Source: Dryas octopetala
Taxonomy: Eukaryota; Streptophyta; Magnoliopsida; Rosales; Rosaceae
Direction of reading: 5' to 3'
Assembly: GCA_963921425.1 (NCBI GenBank)
Contig: OY992839.1
Coordinates: forward strand, 3,102,501 to 3,166,500
DNA length: 64,000 nucleotides
Part shown: positions 15,588-27,430 of the stretch, one piece after another
Layout of the letters: every line of letters begins with the position of its first letter
Position numbering within the stretch: position 1 is the stretch's first letter
Notes under the pieces: model-generated
Told to the model about the DNA's origin: nothing
The model's database searches: none
The model's input: the letters and a program-made list of their open reading frames with translations, nothing else
Position numbers and translations under genes: made by a program

Positions 15588-17263
15588 ATGGTTATGAGGC
15601 AACGTGTTGGTGGAACCTCTACTACTCCAGGACAAAATAGACAATCGTATCGTCCAAATTATCAGGATTTCCAGCCCCATTTTGAATTGAAGGAAGAACA
15701 GGAAGCTCACGTTATACATGTTCATCTCCCTGGTCTGTTTTATTACCCCACTTATATTTGTTACTCATTTTATAAATAACAAGGCATCATCATGTTTACA
15801 ATACTATCAACTTCTATTTATTTTATTTGTTACAATTTAAAACTTAGGTGGGATGGTAACAAAACTTACAATAATATATATATATTTATATCATTCTCTG
15901 TTTGTTTGTGTTCTCAGGCTTTCAGAAGGAACAAGTGAGGATTACATTTGTGCATTCCACTGGTGTGCTTAGGGTCCATGGACAACGGCCGCTTGGCAAT
16001 AACAAATGGAGCCGTTTCAATCAAACCTTTCCTATTCAAGAGAATTGCGATGCGAGTAAAATCCATGGCAAATTTCATAATGAAATTCTTACCATTACAT
16101 TACCAAAGAACCAATTTGTCACACGACAAGTAGGTCCTAAAGAAGCAGCAGCCAAACCAATCCAAGAGGCACCAAGCCCTTCAAAAAGTACTACTCCTGG
16201 TGATCAAGAAAAACCTCAGAAAGTCCAAGAGGATATTCTTTCAAATGCTAGTTTGACAAGAACTAATGTGGCTGAAAAAGAGAAGGATACGAGAAGTAGT
16301 GCTTCGTCTGCAGGCCCTCAAAAAACGACCTCTGCTGATGAGCCAAAGGCACAAAATTTGAAGGGTCAGGAAGGCATTCCACAAACAGCTACTCATGCTT
16401 CTGCTTCTGCTGCTGCTGCTGCTGCCCAAGACGAAAAACTAAGGGAAAAGATTAGTGCTCTATCTGCAGACCCTCAGGAAGCTGCTGCTGATTCCAAGGC
16501 ACAAAATTTAAAGGGTGTAGATGAAAAAGAAAGAGGTGACAAGAAGGGTCTTCCATTAAGCCTTCCAAAAGGCATTAATGCTGAGCCAAAAGCACTGAAA
16601 GATAAGGAGGAGGCACTTCCAAAAGTCATTTCAGAAATCCAAAATGAAAAACCAAGGGATGAGAGGAGGGTGATACCTTTGAGTAGTCCCCAAGATACCA
16701 CAAGTGAGCATCCCCTCAATTCTCATCAAAAGGGTCAGGATGAGAGGAGGGTGATACCTTTGAGTAGTCCCCAAGATACCACAATTGATCATCCCCTCAA
16801 GTCTCATCAAAAGGGGCAGGATGAAAAGAGGGCAGACTCTAGTGTTGAAAGTGTTGTTCAAAAGGGGATTGGAAATAAGGATGGGAGCAGAGCAAATGGG
16901 AAGCCTGCAGAACCAAAGAAGGTTGAGAAAGTTGTCGAAACCACGGCTCTGGAGAAGGAAAAGGAGAAGGGTGACCAGAAAGGTAAAGAATTAGCAGCAT
17001 TGGTTGGAAGGGTTGGTGTCCCAGAGATATTAGAGAAGGGAAAGAAAAAGATGAGCAAAAGATTTAAGCAAGAGAAGAAGCCTAAAGATGAGGATTCCAC
17101 TGCTGAAAATGTGAGGCAGGGTATGAAAAATCTAGCGAAGATGAGGATGAGTGATGAAGACAAGCAGTTGCTGATCAACATGGGAGCAGCAGTTCTAGTT
17201 CTTGTGGCACTGGGGGCTTATGCAACCTACACTTTCTGGTCCTCTGCCAAAGCCAAGAACTAA
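15588..17263 (+). CDS. RTM2-like HSP20-domain protein with C-terminal membrane anchor
   Basis: Related to Arabidopsis RESTRICTED TEV MOVEMENT 2, a small-HSP-like phloem protein needed to block long-distance potyvirus movement. That role here is inferred from architecture only. Exons 15588-15732 and 15918-17263 join in phase (LPG|FQKEQV) to give 496 residues. Residues about 25-115 form an alpha-crystallin/HSP20 fold (HVIHVHLPGF, VRITFVHSTGVLRVHGQRPL, NEILTITLPK). A long Lys/Glu/Ala-rich charged linker follows, including two 27-residue repeats. A hydrophobic segment near the end (LLINMGAAVLVLVALGAYAT) is followed by a short Lys-rich tail, predicting a tail-anchored protein with the HSP20 domain in the cytosol. 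The gene sits between short-protein copies 1 and 2, flanked by a direct repeat. Confidence 0.88.
16658..16819 (+). repeat. In-frame 81 bp tandem repeat in the RTM2-like linker
   Basis: Two units (16658-16738 and 16739-16819) each encode 27 residues starting DERRVIPLSSPQDTT and ending SHQKGQ. Only a few bases differ, so the duplication is recent and keeps the frame. Confidence 0.95.
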
Positions 17264-17490
17264 GCCCTCACACTATATTCTCATTCGATTACATATGCAT
17301 CTGTCATTACTCATTACAAACTAACTACACAAGCTAGATTCACAATGTTTAAGCACTGCTCAAAAGTCAAACCACAATTCATGACCAAAGATTGTAAAGC
17401 TTCGACTTCTTTTAAAATATATCTTCTGTTTTCAATTTAATAAAACAACTCCTTCAAATTCTAGTGTCAGATAAATAACAAATTAAAGTT

Positions 17491-17599
17491 ATTATAATAA
17501 TAATGGGGTGCCAATTCATCTCAGATAGAGACTATAATGGGTAGGAGAAGGACCACACCATGTCACCATGTGAATATGTATGTGATGCAGATGGGGTCA
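17491..17599 (+). repeat. Promoter-like direct repeat flanking the RTM2-like gene (right)
   Basis: Partner of 15001-15105. It lies 230 bases past the stop codon with no HSP20 gene after it. It looks like the leftover promoter of a lost tandem copy. Confidence 0.85.
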
Positions 17600-18470
17600 G
17601 TTCAGTTCCATCATAAAATAAATTTCTCTTAGTTATTTTTTTTTTATAAGAATTCTTTTCTCTGCCTATAGATTTTTTCTTGTAATTTTTTTTTTTTTCA
17701 CTTATTCTATAAAGTCCAACCTCCAATGATAAAGGACTAAATAAAAGCAAATGTTTACTTTCATCTCTAATTTAATATTTATCAACCAATAAGATAATCG
17801 GCAGTTCTTGGAAACTTATGAGGATCAGGGAATAAAGTATATATGAAGAAGAGGTTGGTGTATGTATAAATATTTTCTTATGTTTTATCAAACAGTATCA
17901 CCCACTAAGTGGAATTAAGAAAGAAACATAACTAGACCATGTCATTTTCCTTATTACCACAGGTCCACATCAATATGTTCAACATCTATCATACTATTTT
18001 ATGGAAAAATCTTACATATTAACCCATATGACATACAAACAAAATTTTAACATTTTTCACAATATGGTATAAATTTCCCCAGCGTTAGATTCATAATTCC
18101 CTTTAAACCCGATATTAAGTGAATTAGTTTGTATGAAGTAATAGTGAGATTTAACTAAAAGGAATGACACATTTACAAGGAACGTGGGAGGACACAGAGC
18201 TCTCCAACATGATCACCCTAATCATAAAAGACAGAATAAAAGTGAAACCGCAAGTGGGCTTAGAAGCCTATTAAGTCACAAATTACGGTGCCCCAGTTCT
18301 TGTCAAAGCAGTCGCTCTCACTCAGTCATGGATGGAGTTGGTTCACATGGTCCATGGAGAAGTCGGGTGGGCCCTTACAACTTCTTGTCTACCCTTTATT
18401 CTCACCATTTAAACTCGAGAGCCCCTTCACAACAAGCACACACCAAAAACTCACTGAGAAAACAGAGTTT
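17600..18470. other. Intergenic DNA and promoter of copy 2
   Basis: AT-rich, no gene. A CATTTAAA word at 18406-18413 is 58 bases before the ATG of copy 2 and is the probable TATA box. Confidence 0.5.
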
Positions 18471-18776
18471 ATGGCAATGAAGAAAGTTTCAGAAGCAGGG
18501 GAGGGGTTGAAGCACTTGAACCCAGATGGGGATGAAGACGCTTGGGCCAGAACAGAGTACCCAAAGGAGCTGATGATGAAAGCTGACCAGGCTGAGCCAT
18601 GGTTCAAACCAAAAGCTGGGAGTGTGATCCCTAAAAAGAAGAGGTTAGTGACGACCATGATGCTTGAAAAAATTGTCCAAATTTGCTCTGTTTCAGACAC
18701 TACTGGTCCTTCCCATTCTGCTGGAGACTCCAAAACCCACAACAAGACTAGCCACGTGTACCCAAGCCCACCATAG
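18471..18776 (+). CDS. Short basic protein of the array family, copy 2
   Basis: 101 residues, intronless, function unknown. I start at ATGGCAATGAAG because the same MAMKK start recurs in copies 5, 7 and 10; an upstream in-frame extension has no family support. N-terminal MAMKKVSEAGEGLKHLNPDG, acidic centre, then the core WFKPKAGSVIPKKKRLVTTM and MLEKIVQIC (about residues 52-80). A Ser/Thr-rich linker leads to the C-terminal SHVYPSPP shared with copy 7. The core has RLV where most copies have RSV, as in copy 3. No signal peptide, so probably intracellular. Confidence 0.82.
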   Translation: MAMKKVSEAGEGLKHLNPDGDEDAWARTEYPKELMMKADQAEPWFKPKAGSVIPKKKRLVTTMMLEKIVQICSVSDTTGPSHSAGDSKTHNKTSHVYPSPP

Positions 18777-20425
18777 GCCATAGCATATATGGAGACTGCA
18801 AATGTAATAATAGGGTCGTAATTGGTGACATGTTGGTGTAATTTCTATGGCTTTCAATGAATTAATGCTGGGATTTCTCTACTTCTATCTCTTACACTCG
18901 CTCGCTCGGTCACTCACTCACTCACTCACTCACTCACTCACTTTAGTGGATTCAATCTTTGCGTGATTGGGTTAAATTCATAGCAATTAATGAATTGGGA
19001 GTTTCACAATATCCCCCATTTGTTCCAGAGAAATTAAGCCTGAGTTTGAAAACCAGAGTTTTGTTCCCATCATATGAATAGTGTATGTGTGGAAGGTTGC
19101 CTTTTGCCTTTTTATCTTTCTTGGTTTTCTGGGCCAATGGTTTAATTTTCTGTTGTATAGAAGTTGATAATTTAAACGTGAAAATTGGTAAACGAAAGAA
19201 AGGGTTAAAGTAAAGATAGGCCATCATCAAAATGATTAAAACATAGAGAAAGAGAGAAAAACAACACATCTATATCAGTCTATCAGACTATCAATTTCTC
19301 CAGCCAGAAACACATATGCCTATAAAAGTGGACATAAATTGGAAACTTATTAATGAATTATTTAGCAAAATAAAGTCTTTTACATAATTACGAGGATTGG
19401 GTCCACTGCAATTGAAGTATGGACGAGGCTTAAAAAACATAAGGAGAATATAACTAATAGTGAAGAAAGATGTCGGCCTATTCTTGTACAGCAAGCACAT
19501 GTGTATTATACATGCCAATTCCTTACAAGAATTTGCCCAATCTCATTTAAACCACCTGGAAATCGTACAAGTATTCAATTCTACAGTTTTGATCTATTCT
19601 TCATTTTCGTTTTTAGAAAAAAAAAAAATGTAATCTAAGAATAAGATTCCGTGTGCTTTATATTTACAAATAATATTTATGACTTTATTCTTTATGTCAT
19701 ATTCTGATATTCATACAAGGACCCCATATCATGGGTGAGAAACAAAAAAATAGACACTTTTCCTTTTGTCATTTCTCACCTCTCTCTCTCTCTCTCTCTC
19801 ACATGTGGTCCTGCAATCTTAGTAGAGCCGTAGAGCTATAGGACTGGGATTTGGGCATGTTGCAATGGAATGAAAGACTTGAAAGTCATTTATAAAGTTG
19901 ATGAAGAAAGTGTGTTTTCAAGTCTTGCCTTTTCTCTGAAAATAGAAAAATGGTAAGATCATGCCCATATGCATGCCTGGTACAATGTGAAGCTGAAAAT
20001 GCAAAATACAACCAAAGCTAAGTCAGCAAACAAGAAGACAAGCTAGCCAGCCATTACTATCATTCTTGAAAATGCTTTTGTTTAATTGTTTCCATCCATC
20101 GGAAACTCCCAAAGGAGGCTGGGTCGCCAATGAACATTCAACATCACATTTGAAGTAAAGTGAAATTGCAAAATTTATGTTTCAAGAGCATCACTCTCAG
20201 GCTATCTCACTCATGGAGTCTTTGTCACATACCAAGTACCCCGCCATCAAATCTCATGGTGTCATGGTCACCTTCAGATGCCAATGGAATGGGCCGGGAC
20301 AATGACAAATCAAAAATCCCATGTCCAATTCTACCCATTTTTCTTTTGTGTGATTCAATGGGCCTGGATTTTTGGGCCATAAAATAAGCAAGTACTTTGA
20401 GTAAAAAGATACGTGAATCTAACTT
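18777..20425. other. 3' flank of copy 2
   Basis: No gene. Contains a CACT microsatellite (18911-18942) and blocks that recur after other array genes, such as GTCGGCCTATTCTTGTA near 19470 (compare about 30550) and a GGGCC..GACAATG(A/G)CAAAT..AAAA..CCCA block near 20290 (compare 23280, 31165, 53840 and 60990). These mark the repeat unit of the array. Confidence 0.55.
18911..18942. repeat. (CACT)n microsatellite
   Basis: Eight CACT units just after the copy 2 3' UTR. Confidence 0.95.
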
Positions 20426-20434
20426 TTTGCCTAA

Positions 20435-20844
20435 GAGTGAGGCTATACAAACCACCCTTAATTGCTGAGTTGACCACTTTAATAAATTTTTTCTAATTTT
20501 TTTCTTATTTAACCCTTTATTGCAAAAACATGATAAAATCACCCAGATTCATTCGGTGGTCATCTACCGAAACATTCACCAATATTCGACAGATAAGTGT
20601 CGAATAAATACAAATATTTCAGCAGATAACTGTCGAATGCCTTTTTCATTTCCATTCGGTGGTTATCTACCGAATAATCCACCAATGTTCAGCAAATAAC
20701 TCTCGAATAACTATAAATATTTCGGTAGATAACTGTCGAATGACCCGACGAACAAAATTGAAATTTTTTGTTTTAAGGGTAAAGTTAAAATTTTGAAATA
20801 AGGTGGTCAACTCAACAATTTATGGTGGTCTGAATAGCACTGCC
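20435..20844. mobile_element. Mutator-type MITE, 410 bp
   Basis: Long inverted terminal repeats: the left end has CTATACAAACCACC and TGAGTTGACCAC, and the right end read backwards has CTATTCAGACCACC and TGAGTTGACCAC. A 9 bp direct duplication TTTGCCTAA flanks both ends (20426-20434, 20845-20853). Inside are repeated ATTCGGT(G/A)G...ATAACTGTCGAAT words, themselves partly palindromic. No coding capacity. Confidence 0.85.
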
Positions 20845-20853
20845 TTTGCCTAA

Positions 20854-21939
20854 TTAAGCACTTAATTATGCACTTTGGCCGAAAAAAAACTAGTATATCC
20901 ATATACTAGTTTTAGGGGTTAAATGTTTGATTCAATTAACACTAAAACATGATTTGTGGTGGAATATATGCCTTTTTTTAGGATCAATGAATGTAGTCAA
21001 AAGTTGCCTGAAAAATAAAAAGTAGTCAAAAGACGTACAGTTCCAATTATTCTTCTTTACAGTACTAGACAGCAGAGAAGAAGAGAATTAATCCACTCCT
21101 CACTCTCCTCTCAAAAGTTCAAAGAAAGCGGTGCGCTCTAGAAGTTTTTTACGTCTCTCTCTATCTCTCTCTCTCTTACGTCATCTCTCTCTCTTACGTT
21201 ATCTACTTAGGTGACGTATTCCGTTGACTATAATTAGACATAAATCAACTAAGAATAAATTACAATAATAGTTTTTAAACTTTATCTTTAATATTTCTTT
21301 CATCTTATCTACCAACTTGTGTTTTGATTTCTATATCCCTATATGATTTAAGTCCATACCATATATCACTTAAGTACATTTCTTCTATTTTATTAATTTT
21401 TTTCATCAATTTAAATCATGTGACCAGTATGTAAATTACTTTTGAAAAATAAAAATGAAAAATTCACCTTTTATTTCTTATTTCTTATGTGATTAAAATT
21501 AACCAAAAATTAAAAATAAAATTGATAAAATAGACTAAAATGATACAAAAGTAAAAGTTCGTAAACTATATAATTTAAAAACTAAATTTGCGAACCAAAG
21601 TGATCTTTGAGGTAAAATTCAAACAACATTACTATAATTTTCTCAATCAATTAATCCACAGCAAGAGAAGCATAAACAAGTACCGTATAAAAAGAAAAAC
21701 ACAAGCAAAAATAATCGATGAATGTTTGTAATTAACTCTAATGTCATATTGTATAACTTTTTAATTATGTGCACATTGGCATCTGATTCCCAGCTCTTTT
21801 CTGTTAATTTCCCAGTTGTTATTCTTTAGTTTATGTAACTCTTTAAAAAGGTTGAGAAGCTTAATCTAATCCATCAGAATTCACAAACACGAAAACAACG
21901 CACACAACACACATAGCACACTGAAAACAAGAGAGAGAT
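20854..21939. other. Upstream region of copy 3
   Basis: No gene seen. A short perfect palindrome ACTAGTATAT/ATATACTAGT lies at about 20891-20912. A CT-rich stretch with TTACGT(C/T) words lies at about 21150-21220. Confidence 0.5.
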
Positions 21940-22203
21940 ATGGCATTAATGAGGAAAAATTCAGATGCAGCAGAGAAGGTGTTAAAGGGCTTGAAGCCAT
22001 ATGGAGGTGAAGCCAAAACAGAGTACTCAAATGAGGTGATGATGATGAAGCAGCAGGAGCAGCTCCACCACAACAAGAGTAGTGATCAGGTGCAGGCAGC
22101 TGCCGAATATTGTAGATCCAAATCAAAAGGGCCTGGGACTGTAATTCCGGCACCGAGGAGGTTGGTAAAGACCATGATTGTTGACCGCATACTCCAACTT
22201 TAG
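21940..22203 (+). CDS. Short basic protein of the array family, copy 3 (C-terminally shortened)
   Basis: 87 residues, intronless, function unknown. Starts MALMRKNSDAAEKVLKGLKP. The core is TVIPAPRRLVKTMIVDRILQ near the C-terminus. The usual FKPK is replaced by YCRSKSKG and VIPAKRR by VIPAPRR. A TAG at 22201-22203 ends the frame right after the core. Homology to copy 2 continues past it (CTAACTCAGACCCTACTAGTCCTTCC), so the Ser-rich linker and HVYP tail were probably lost by a nonsense change. It may still be made, but it is a candidate decaying copy. Confidence 0.7.
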   Translation: MALMRKNSDAAEKVLKGLKPYGGEAKTEYSNEVMMMKQQEQLHHNKSSDQVQAAAEYCRSKSKGPGTVIPAPRRLVKTMIVDRILQL

Positions 22204-25200
22204 TCTGCTAACTCAGACCCTACTAGTCCTTCCTCTTCTACTGGAGTTTCTATCTAGCTAGCTACATATAAGCAAATCATGTCTTGCTCTTGTTCATTTC
22301 TTAGTGATGAGCTAGCTAGCTCATGTGGTGTGGTGACTGGTGTCTACTTTCTTGATCTGGCTTATTAGAGTAACGCTCTGATTTCTCTGCTTTCTAATTT
22401 TTGTTCTCTGCTTTTCTATACATTCATTATGGCCTTATGGGTTTGTTTGATTAATCTGGACGAGTACTATTCAAACACAAATATCATCAAATATGGGTTA
22501 ACTTAATAACATCAATTAGGTAACCAACCTAGTCCATCAAATTAAAGAAGTGTTCCACTTTTGACAGAAAATAGCAGAGATATAGATTGTAATCGAATTA
22601 ACCAGAATTTATTGGGTTTTATTTATTCTCAGTCCTTTGAAAACCCATATTTGCCATCATCGTCACATTCCTACTATAATCAATTCCAGAATTCGTCGAA
22701 AACAAAAACAGTCACGAGTGTCCTGGATTTTAATTTTTTGGAACTTGTTCTGCATAACTCTTATAGTAACTTCGTTTTAGGAACTGTTTCATTAGCTTAA
22801 CTTTTTGTTTCTTAATATTAGAAAATGGTATTCACTATTCATAATCAGGTCCCATCCCGCCAAATATTGCGATGTGAAGCTGAAAGTGCAAAGAAAACAA
22901 ATGTTGTCAATCACATACTTTAGTCTCTTTATTTGGAGAAGATCCAAATTAAAAATTTATGAAGGACAGTTGATTAATAAAAAAATAACTAATTTTATGG
23001 AGTAGTACTAGTTTCTTTCAGACAATCATCTTATATCATAAAATGTGAAAAAGGTGGAGAAGATTATCCATCATCTATAGTTGCCTATGTATCAATATCA
23101 TCACGGATTTGATGTTACGGGTATGTGCACGCAAATTATGCCAAACCCACTCATTTAGTAGGCCCATCACCAGTAGGTCAGCTCTAGGTCCAACCCATAA
23201 CTAGTAAACCCATCATTATCAGTAGGTGAAATCTCATAGATTGCAGCTAGCCCCAGTCCCAAACTGTAGCGAGAGAATGGGCTGGCGAAATGGCAAATAA
23301 AAAGGCCCATAAGTAGACGATGTTTACATTATAATGGACTGGGGAAATGAAAAATATAAAAAAACAAAATCCTTAAAGGTTAATCCAAGTAATGAGAGTA
23401 GGATTATGATACAAAAACTGTCCAGGTTCAAAGAGAGAGAGAGAGAGGGGATAGTTTCAGGAAACAGCCAGTTCACTCCCTAACCCTAATTCCTTGTGGT
23501 CAAGACTTGTTCGATAAGCATCTTTTTGCCTTATCCTCATTTCATGAGTGAATCGAAGCTCATCATGAGGGCATGGATTAATTAATCCCTTGTCATTATA
23601 TTAGCTAGGTGAAGCATTTGTGATTTGAGTGCATGCACGCACTTGCTAATTAACTCGCTAGTTAACGATATAGATCCTTTCCTAAATTTCATTATTTCCA
23701 TAATTTATTAATTTTGCTAACTTTTTAATTATAGATTGACATGTGTCTATAATAAAATTTTACAGGTCATACTAATTATTTCTAGAAGATCGAGGATCCA
23801 AAACTTTATCTGCATGAAACTCGTGCATGGGTACTGGCTTTTGTTGGATTACTGATTTTCAAACTCGTGGGCCAATGTATTATGCATGCATGGGAATACT
23901 AGAGAGAAATCGAGGAAAGTTCCAGGAAACAGCTCACTCGATCTCTAATCCCTTGAAAAATTGATGTACATTACACACCGGCCTCCAACGTCATTCAACT
24001 AATTGGGTATATCGTTTAGAATTGGATTAAAAAACTCTCGCTTTATTGACTTCAAGAGGTAAGAAGCTGCTTAACCAGTCCTTGTTCATATATTATGTTA
24101 CTGCTAATACATCAATCACAATAAGAGTAGTACTATTATTTGAACCAATATAACTGGCTATATGTGTTATGTAGTATCTCTATAATAGAAGTACAATTAA
24201 AAAAAAGGGAAAAGATTGTGTGCCCTAATTTTATGTGGCAAAGTTAAATAATACACATCATTCTTTTGGTGTTTGGTGATTATACACATCACCATACATT
24301 TTTAATATAAAATTAATATCATTTTTATTGAAAGACCATCTTACCCAACCCAAATCTAATAGTTTTAATTTGTTATTTTCTCCATTTTCAAAATCTGCAA
24401 CCCATGTTGTTCTCCAACTCCAAGTCTCCAACTTTTGAATTTTCTCACAAAGACTCAAGCATCTGCTTCTTCTCTTCAAGAATCCAACGCTTACTTCTTC
24501 TCTAACTTCTTTTTATTTTCTCATTGATTTCTTAGGTATTATATATGTGAATTAGGAAATTAAGGGTTATGCCTTTTTGGAGGTTCCAATTCAGTTTATT
24601 TGATCTTGATGAATAACCGCTTAATTTCTTATATCTCGATTTTAGCCCATTAGAAACAAAAGAAATTATCTGCAGAGTCCCCTAGAATTGTATATTTGAG
24701 ATAAGAACTCTCTAATTTGGGTAGTTCCTTCGTGATTTTTCTTATGCTGAAGTGATTTTTAAACAAGATGAATTAAGGTCCACTTACTTTCTCCTTCTCT
24801 TTCAATTTCGCCCATAAATAAATCTTCCAATTGTCTTTTATTTTCTTTTATTTCCAACTTAATTAGAAAATACAGTAACTACTAGCTTGTTTGTGGTTTA
24901 CTGCATATATATGTTCATTTATTTGTCTTCCACACCTCACTTTAAAGATCTGGGGAGGATTGACTGTGGGGCTTGGACATGGAAGTGGGTTTGGGGTTAA
25001 TGCAGAGAACGAGAGAGAAAGATCAAGAGACCATGTGCTTGAGAAGCTAGCTAGAAAGTGGGAGAGAGAGATGGCCGGACATAAGTTTAGCTAGGGTTTT
25101 TTAATTTGATCATGAAATCTTTTTGAAATGTAATTTAATTAATTTAAGTTTTGTAAAGTCTTAAAAGTGGTTAAATGAGTCTTTTTAAAAATTTATGTGA

Positions 25201-25524
25201 CAAATGTATTATTAGATATATTTAACAATATTAAATAATCTAATTGATCAACATGAAAATTACATGTCATTAGGACACAATTAGGACACCTTAGCATAGC
25301 CCTTAAAAAAATTGGGATCTTACATTAGAAAGATATATAGTGAAAACATGCATCAAACATTTTCAATGTATATCCAAACAGTAGCATTAAACATCCAAAC
25401 AGTAGCATTAAAACCCACCACTAGCAAACGGATATATATAGATCCTTTCCTAATTAAATTCCATTATTTCCATAATCTACTAAATTAATACTAGGTATAT
25501 ATGGAGGTTCCAAAACTATCAAAT
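22204..25524. other. Long gene-free stretch between copy 3 and copy 4
   Basis: No supported gene. I see array-unit 3' flank (about 23160-23310); a local repeat AGTTTCAGGAAACAGC / AGTTCCAGGAAACAGC (about 23451 and 23918); a direct repeat around ATATAGATCCTTTCCTAA with ATTATTTCCATAAT (23668 and 25435); a 20 bp tandem pair ATCCAAACAGTAGCATTAAA (about 25372-25413); and AT-rich DNA. The frames at 24258-24479 and 24891-25094 have no family resemblance. Confidence 0.55.
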
Positions 25525-25532
25525 GATAGAAT

Positions 25533-26156
25533 TAGGGCTGGGTCGGGTTGACCGAAAAACCGAGGCCGAGCCCGAAACCGGCCCAACCGATACCGAAAAA
25601 AACCGTACCGAAATAAAACCGTACCGGAAGTTCGGTTTGACTACCGAACCGGGAGGTTCGGACTCGGTCCCGGTTCCCATATTCTTAAACCGTCGGTAAA
25701 CCGAACCGAACCGAATATATTTAACAAATCATTTACATAATTCATTTTTATACATTTCTAATACATTTCTAATAAATAATTTATAATTTTATATAATACA
25801 TTTCTATAATTTATATAAAACATATATAAATTTATAAGCCCCTATAATTTTAATTTATATGTTTTTTAATATATATACACTAATTAAAAATACCCTAAAC
25901 CATAATATTAATATATTAAACTAAATTAGTGAATGGAGTCAAGGCCCAAAAATGGCCCAAAATGTGGCCCAAAACATGGCCCAACATGTGTTCGGTCTAG
26001 GCCCATAACCGAGCCGAGCCGACCGGATTCTTCGGTTGACCGAACATCGGTTTACCGGCTTTTCGGTCTCGGTTGCCGTGGAGGCTTACCAGAGGTGTTC
26101 GGTTCGGTCTTCGATTTAAGGGTTTCGGTTCGGTTACCGATCCGAACCCACCCCTA
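25533..26156. mobile_element. Non-autonomous hAT-type MITE, 624 bp
   Basis: Ends are TAGGGCTGGGT... and ...ACCCACCCCTA in inverted orientation, followed inward by CCGAAC/GGTTCGG-rich subterminal repeats. An exact 8 bp duplication GATAGAAT lies at 25525-25532 and 26157-26164, diagnostic for hAT elements. The centre is AT-rich plus repeats of GGCCCAAAA. No transposase is encoded. Confidence 0.92.
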
Positions 26157-26490
26157 GATAGAATACGTACTAGGTACGGAGGCCTGAGGCACAAAGTGAT
26201 GTGCTTTAGCTTTAATCATTGATCTTTAGAAAAATGTTCCTTTCTTATTTGGTTAAAATCAAAACTTTGTTTATTAACAAATAACGATTAAATATTCGCT
26301 TGATTTGAGGCTTGAGAGAGGCATTGGTCTACATCCCTTTTCTAATTTCCATCCTCGATCCCCGACGTACACCACGCTTATTTATTTGAGCTCTCGCTCC
26401 GAATGCATTACGTTCAGAAAGTCCATATTCACAAACATCAAACCACATAGAGATCAGAGAGAGAGAGAGAGAGAGAGAGAGACGGCATCA

Positions 26491-27430
26491 ATGAAGAAAA
26501 ATTCAGACGCAGCAGTGAAGGCAATGAAGCCAACAGAGGCAATGGAGGCTGTTGGGAAAATTGGACCTCTCAATATTAACTTGAGAGTATTTCCAATTTT
26601 CCTCCAGGACCCTCCTTTAGAGAAATATCAAGAACAACAGAGAAATGAAAATAATGCACACAAGATTAACGTGGTTCGACAAATTTCTGCCTACATCCAC
26701 CAGAGATATTTGTTCTTCACTATGAGAATACAAATAGTACAAGACACACTTGAGTTACATCACATAACCCAATCCCATGAACCCTTGTACACCCATACTC
26801 ATAGAATTTCCCAAGAACTCTCTATCTCACCCAAGAGTATTGCACTCTTGTTTTCTCTCTGCACTCAGAAGCTCACAAGGCTTACTTCTCTAATGCCTTG
26901 CTTCTTGAATATATGAAAGGGTTGCTGCCTTTTATAAACAATTGCAGTGGGTGAACTCTTTCATCCACCGAAGTCAACAAACAAAAGGCAGCCATCAATG
27001 TGCCAACGAATAAAGACCAAGAGTTGGTTTTCAACTTGATCCAACTAGCTCACAGCTCCTCAGCCCCCTACCTATCAATTGTCATAGCCCTCCTTGTTTC
27101 AAGGAGGCTTGTCTCTATCACACCATGCTGCAGCACCCTTTTTCATCATGTGTCATAAACACATGGTTCTTCTCCTTTCAAACAAAACTGTAGCAGCAAA
27201 CCTCCTTTTTATTTTTTAATCAATTTCCAACAGAGGCAATGATGAAGAAGCTCCACAACAACAAGTGTGATGAGCAGGCAGGTGCTGCAAATTATTGCTT
27301 CAAACCAAAACCTGGGGGTGTAAGTGTAATTCCAGCAAAGAGGAGGTCAGTAAAGAGAATGATTTATAATGACATAGTTCAACTTTTTAGGTCTCCATTT
27401 TCAGCCCCTACTACTACGTTATACTCCTAA
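26491..27430 (+). pseudogene. Short basic protein of the array family, copy 4, split by a solo LTR
   Basis: The frame from 26491 (MKKNSDAAVKAM...) is interrupted at 26550 by a 683 bp LTR and resumes at 27238 in the same frame. Discounting LTR plus one target duplication it would be 83 residues, with the core CFKPKPGGVSVIPAKRRSVK and RMIYNDIVQLF. Two further faults are visible. The family start codon ATGGCA is ACGGCA here (about 26482), leaving only the next ATG. A TAA at 27428 ends the frame early, and an out-of-frame trace of the tail (AACCGCGTTTACCCAAGC, about 27462) follows. If transcribed through the LTR, the product would be LTR-encoded after residue 20. Probably non-functional. Confidence 0.88.
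26550..27232. mobile_element. Solo LTR, 683 bp
   Basis: Begins TGTTGGGAAAATTGG and ends CAATTTCCAACA, the TG...CA inverted ends of LTR retrotransposons. An exact 5 bp duplication GAGGC flanks it (26545-26549, 27233-27237). There is no internal region or second LTR, so it is a solo LTR from recombination. It lies inside the reading frame of copy 4. Confidence 0.93.

Noticed and set aside
13690-15725. Minus-strand frames at 13690-13908 and 15321-15725
   Set aside because: No homology that I recognise. They overlap the pseudogene region and the RTM2-like first exon on the other strand.
18288-18470. Upstream in-frame extension of copy 2 (61 extra codons)
   Set aside because: Not shared with other copies. 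It contains the TATA-like box. The MAMKK start matches the family.
26305-26916. 203-codon frame as a distinct gene
   Set aside because: It joins upstream non-coding sequence, the first 20 codons of copy 4 and LTR sequence. The true gene is copy 4, broken by the LTR.
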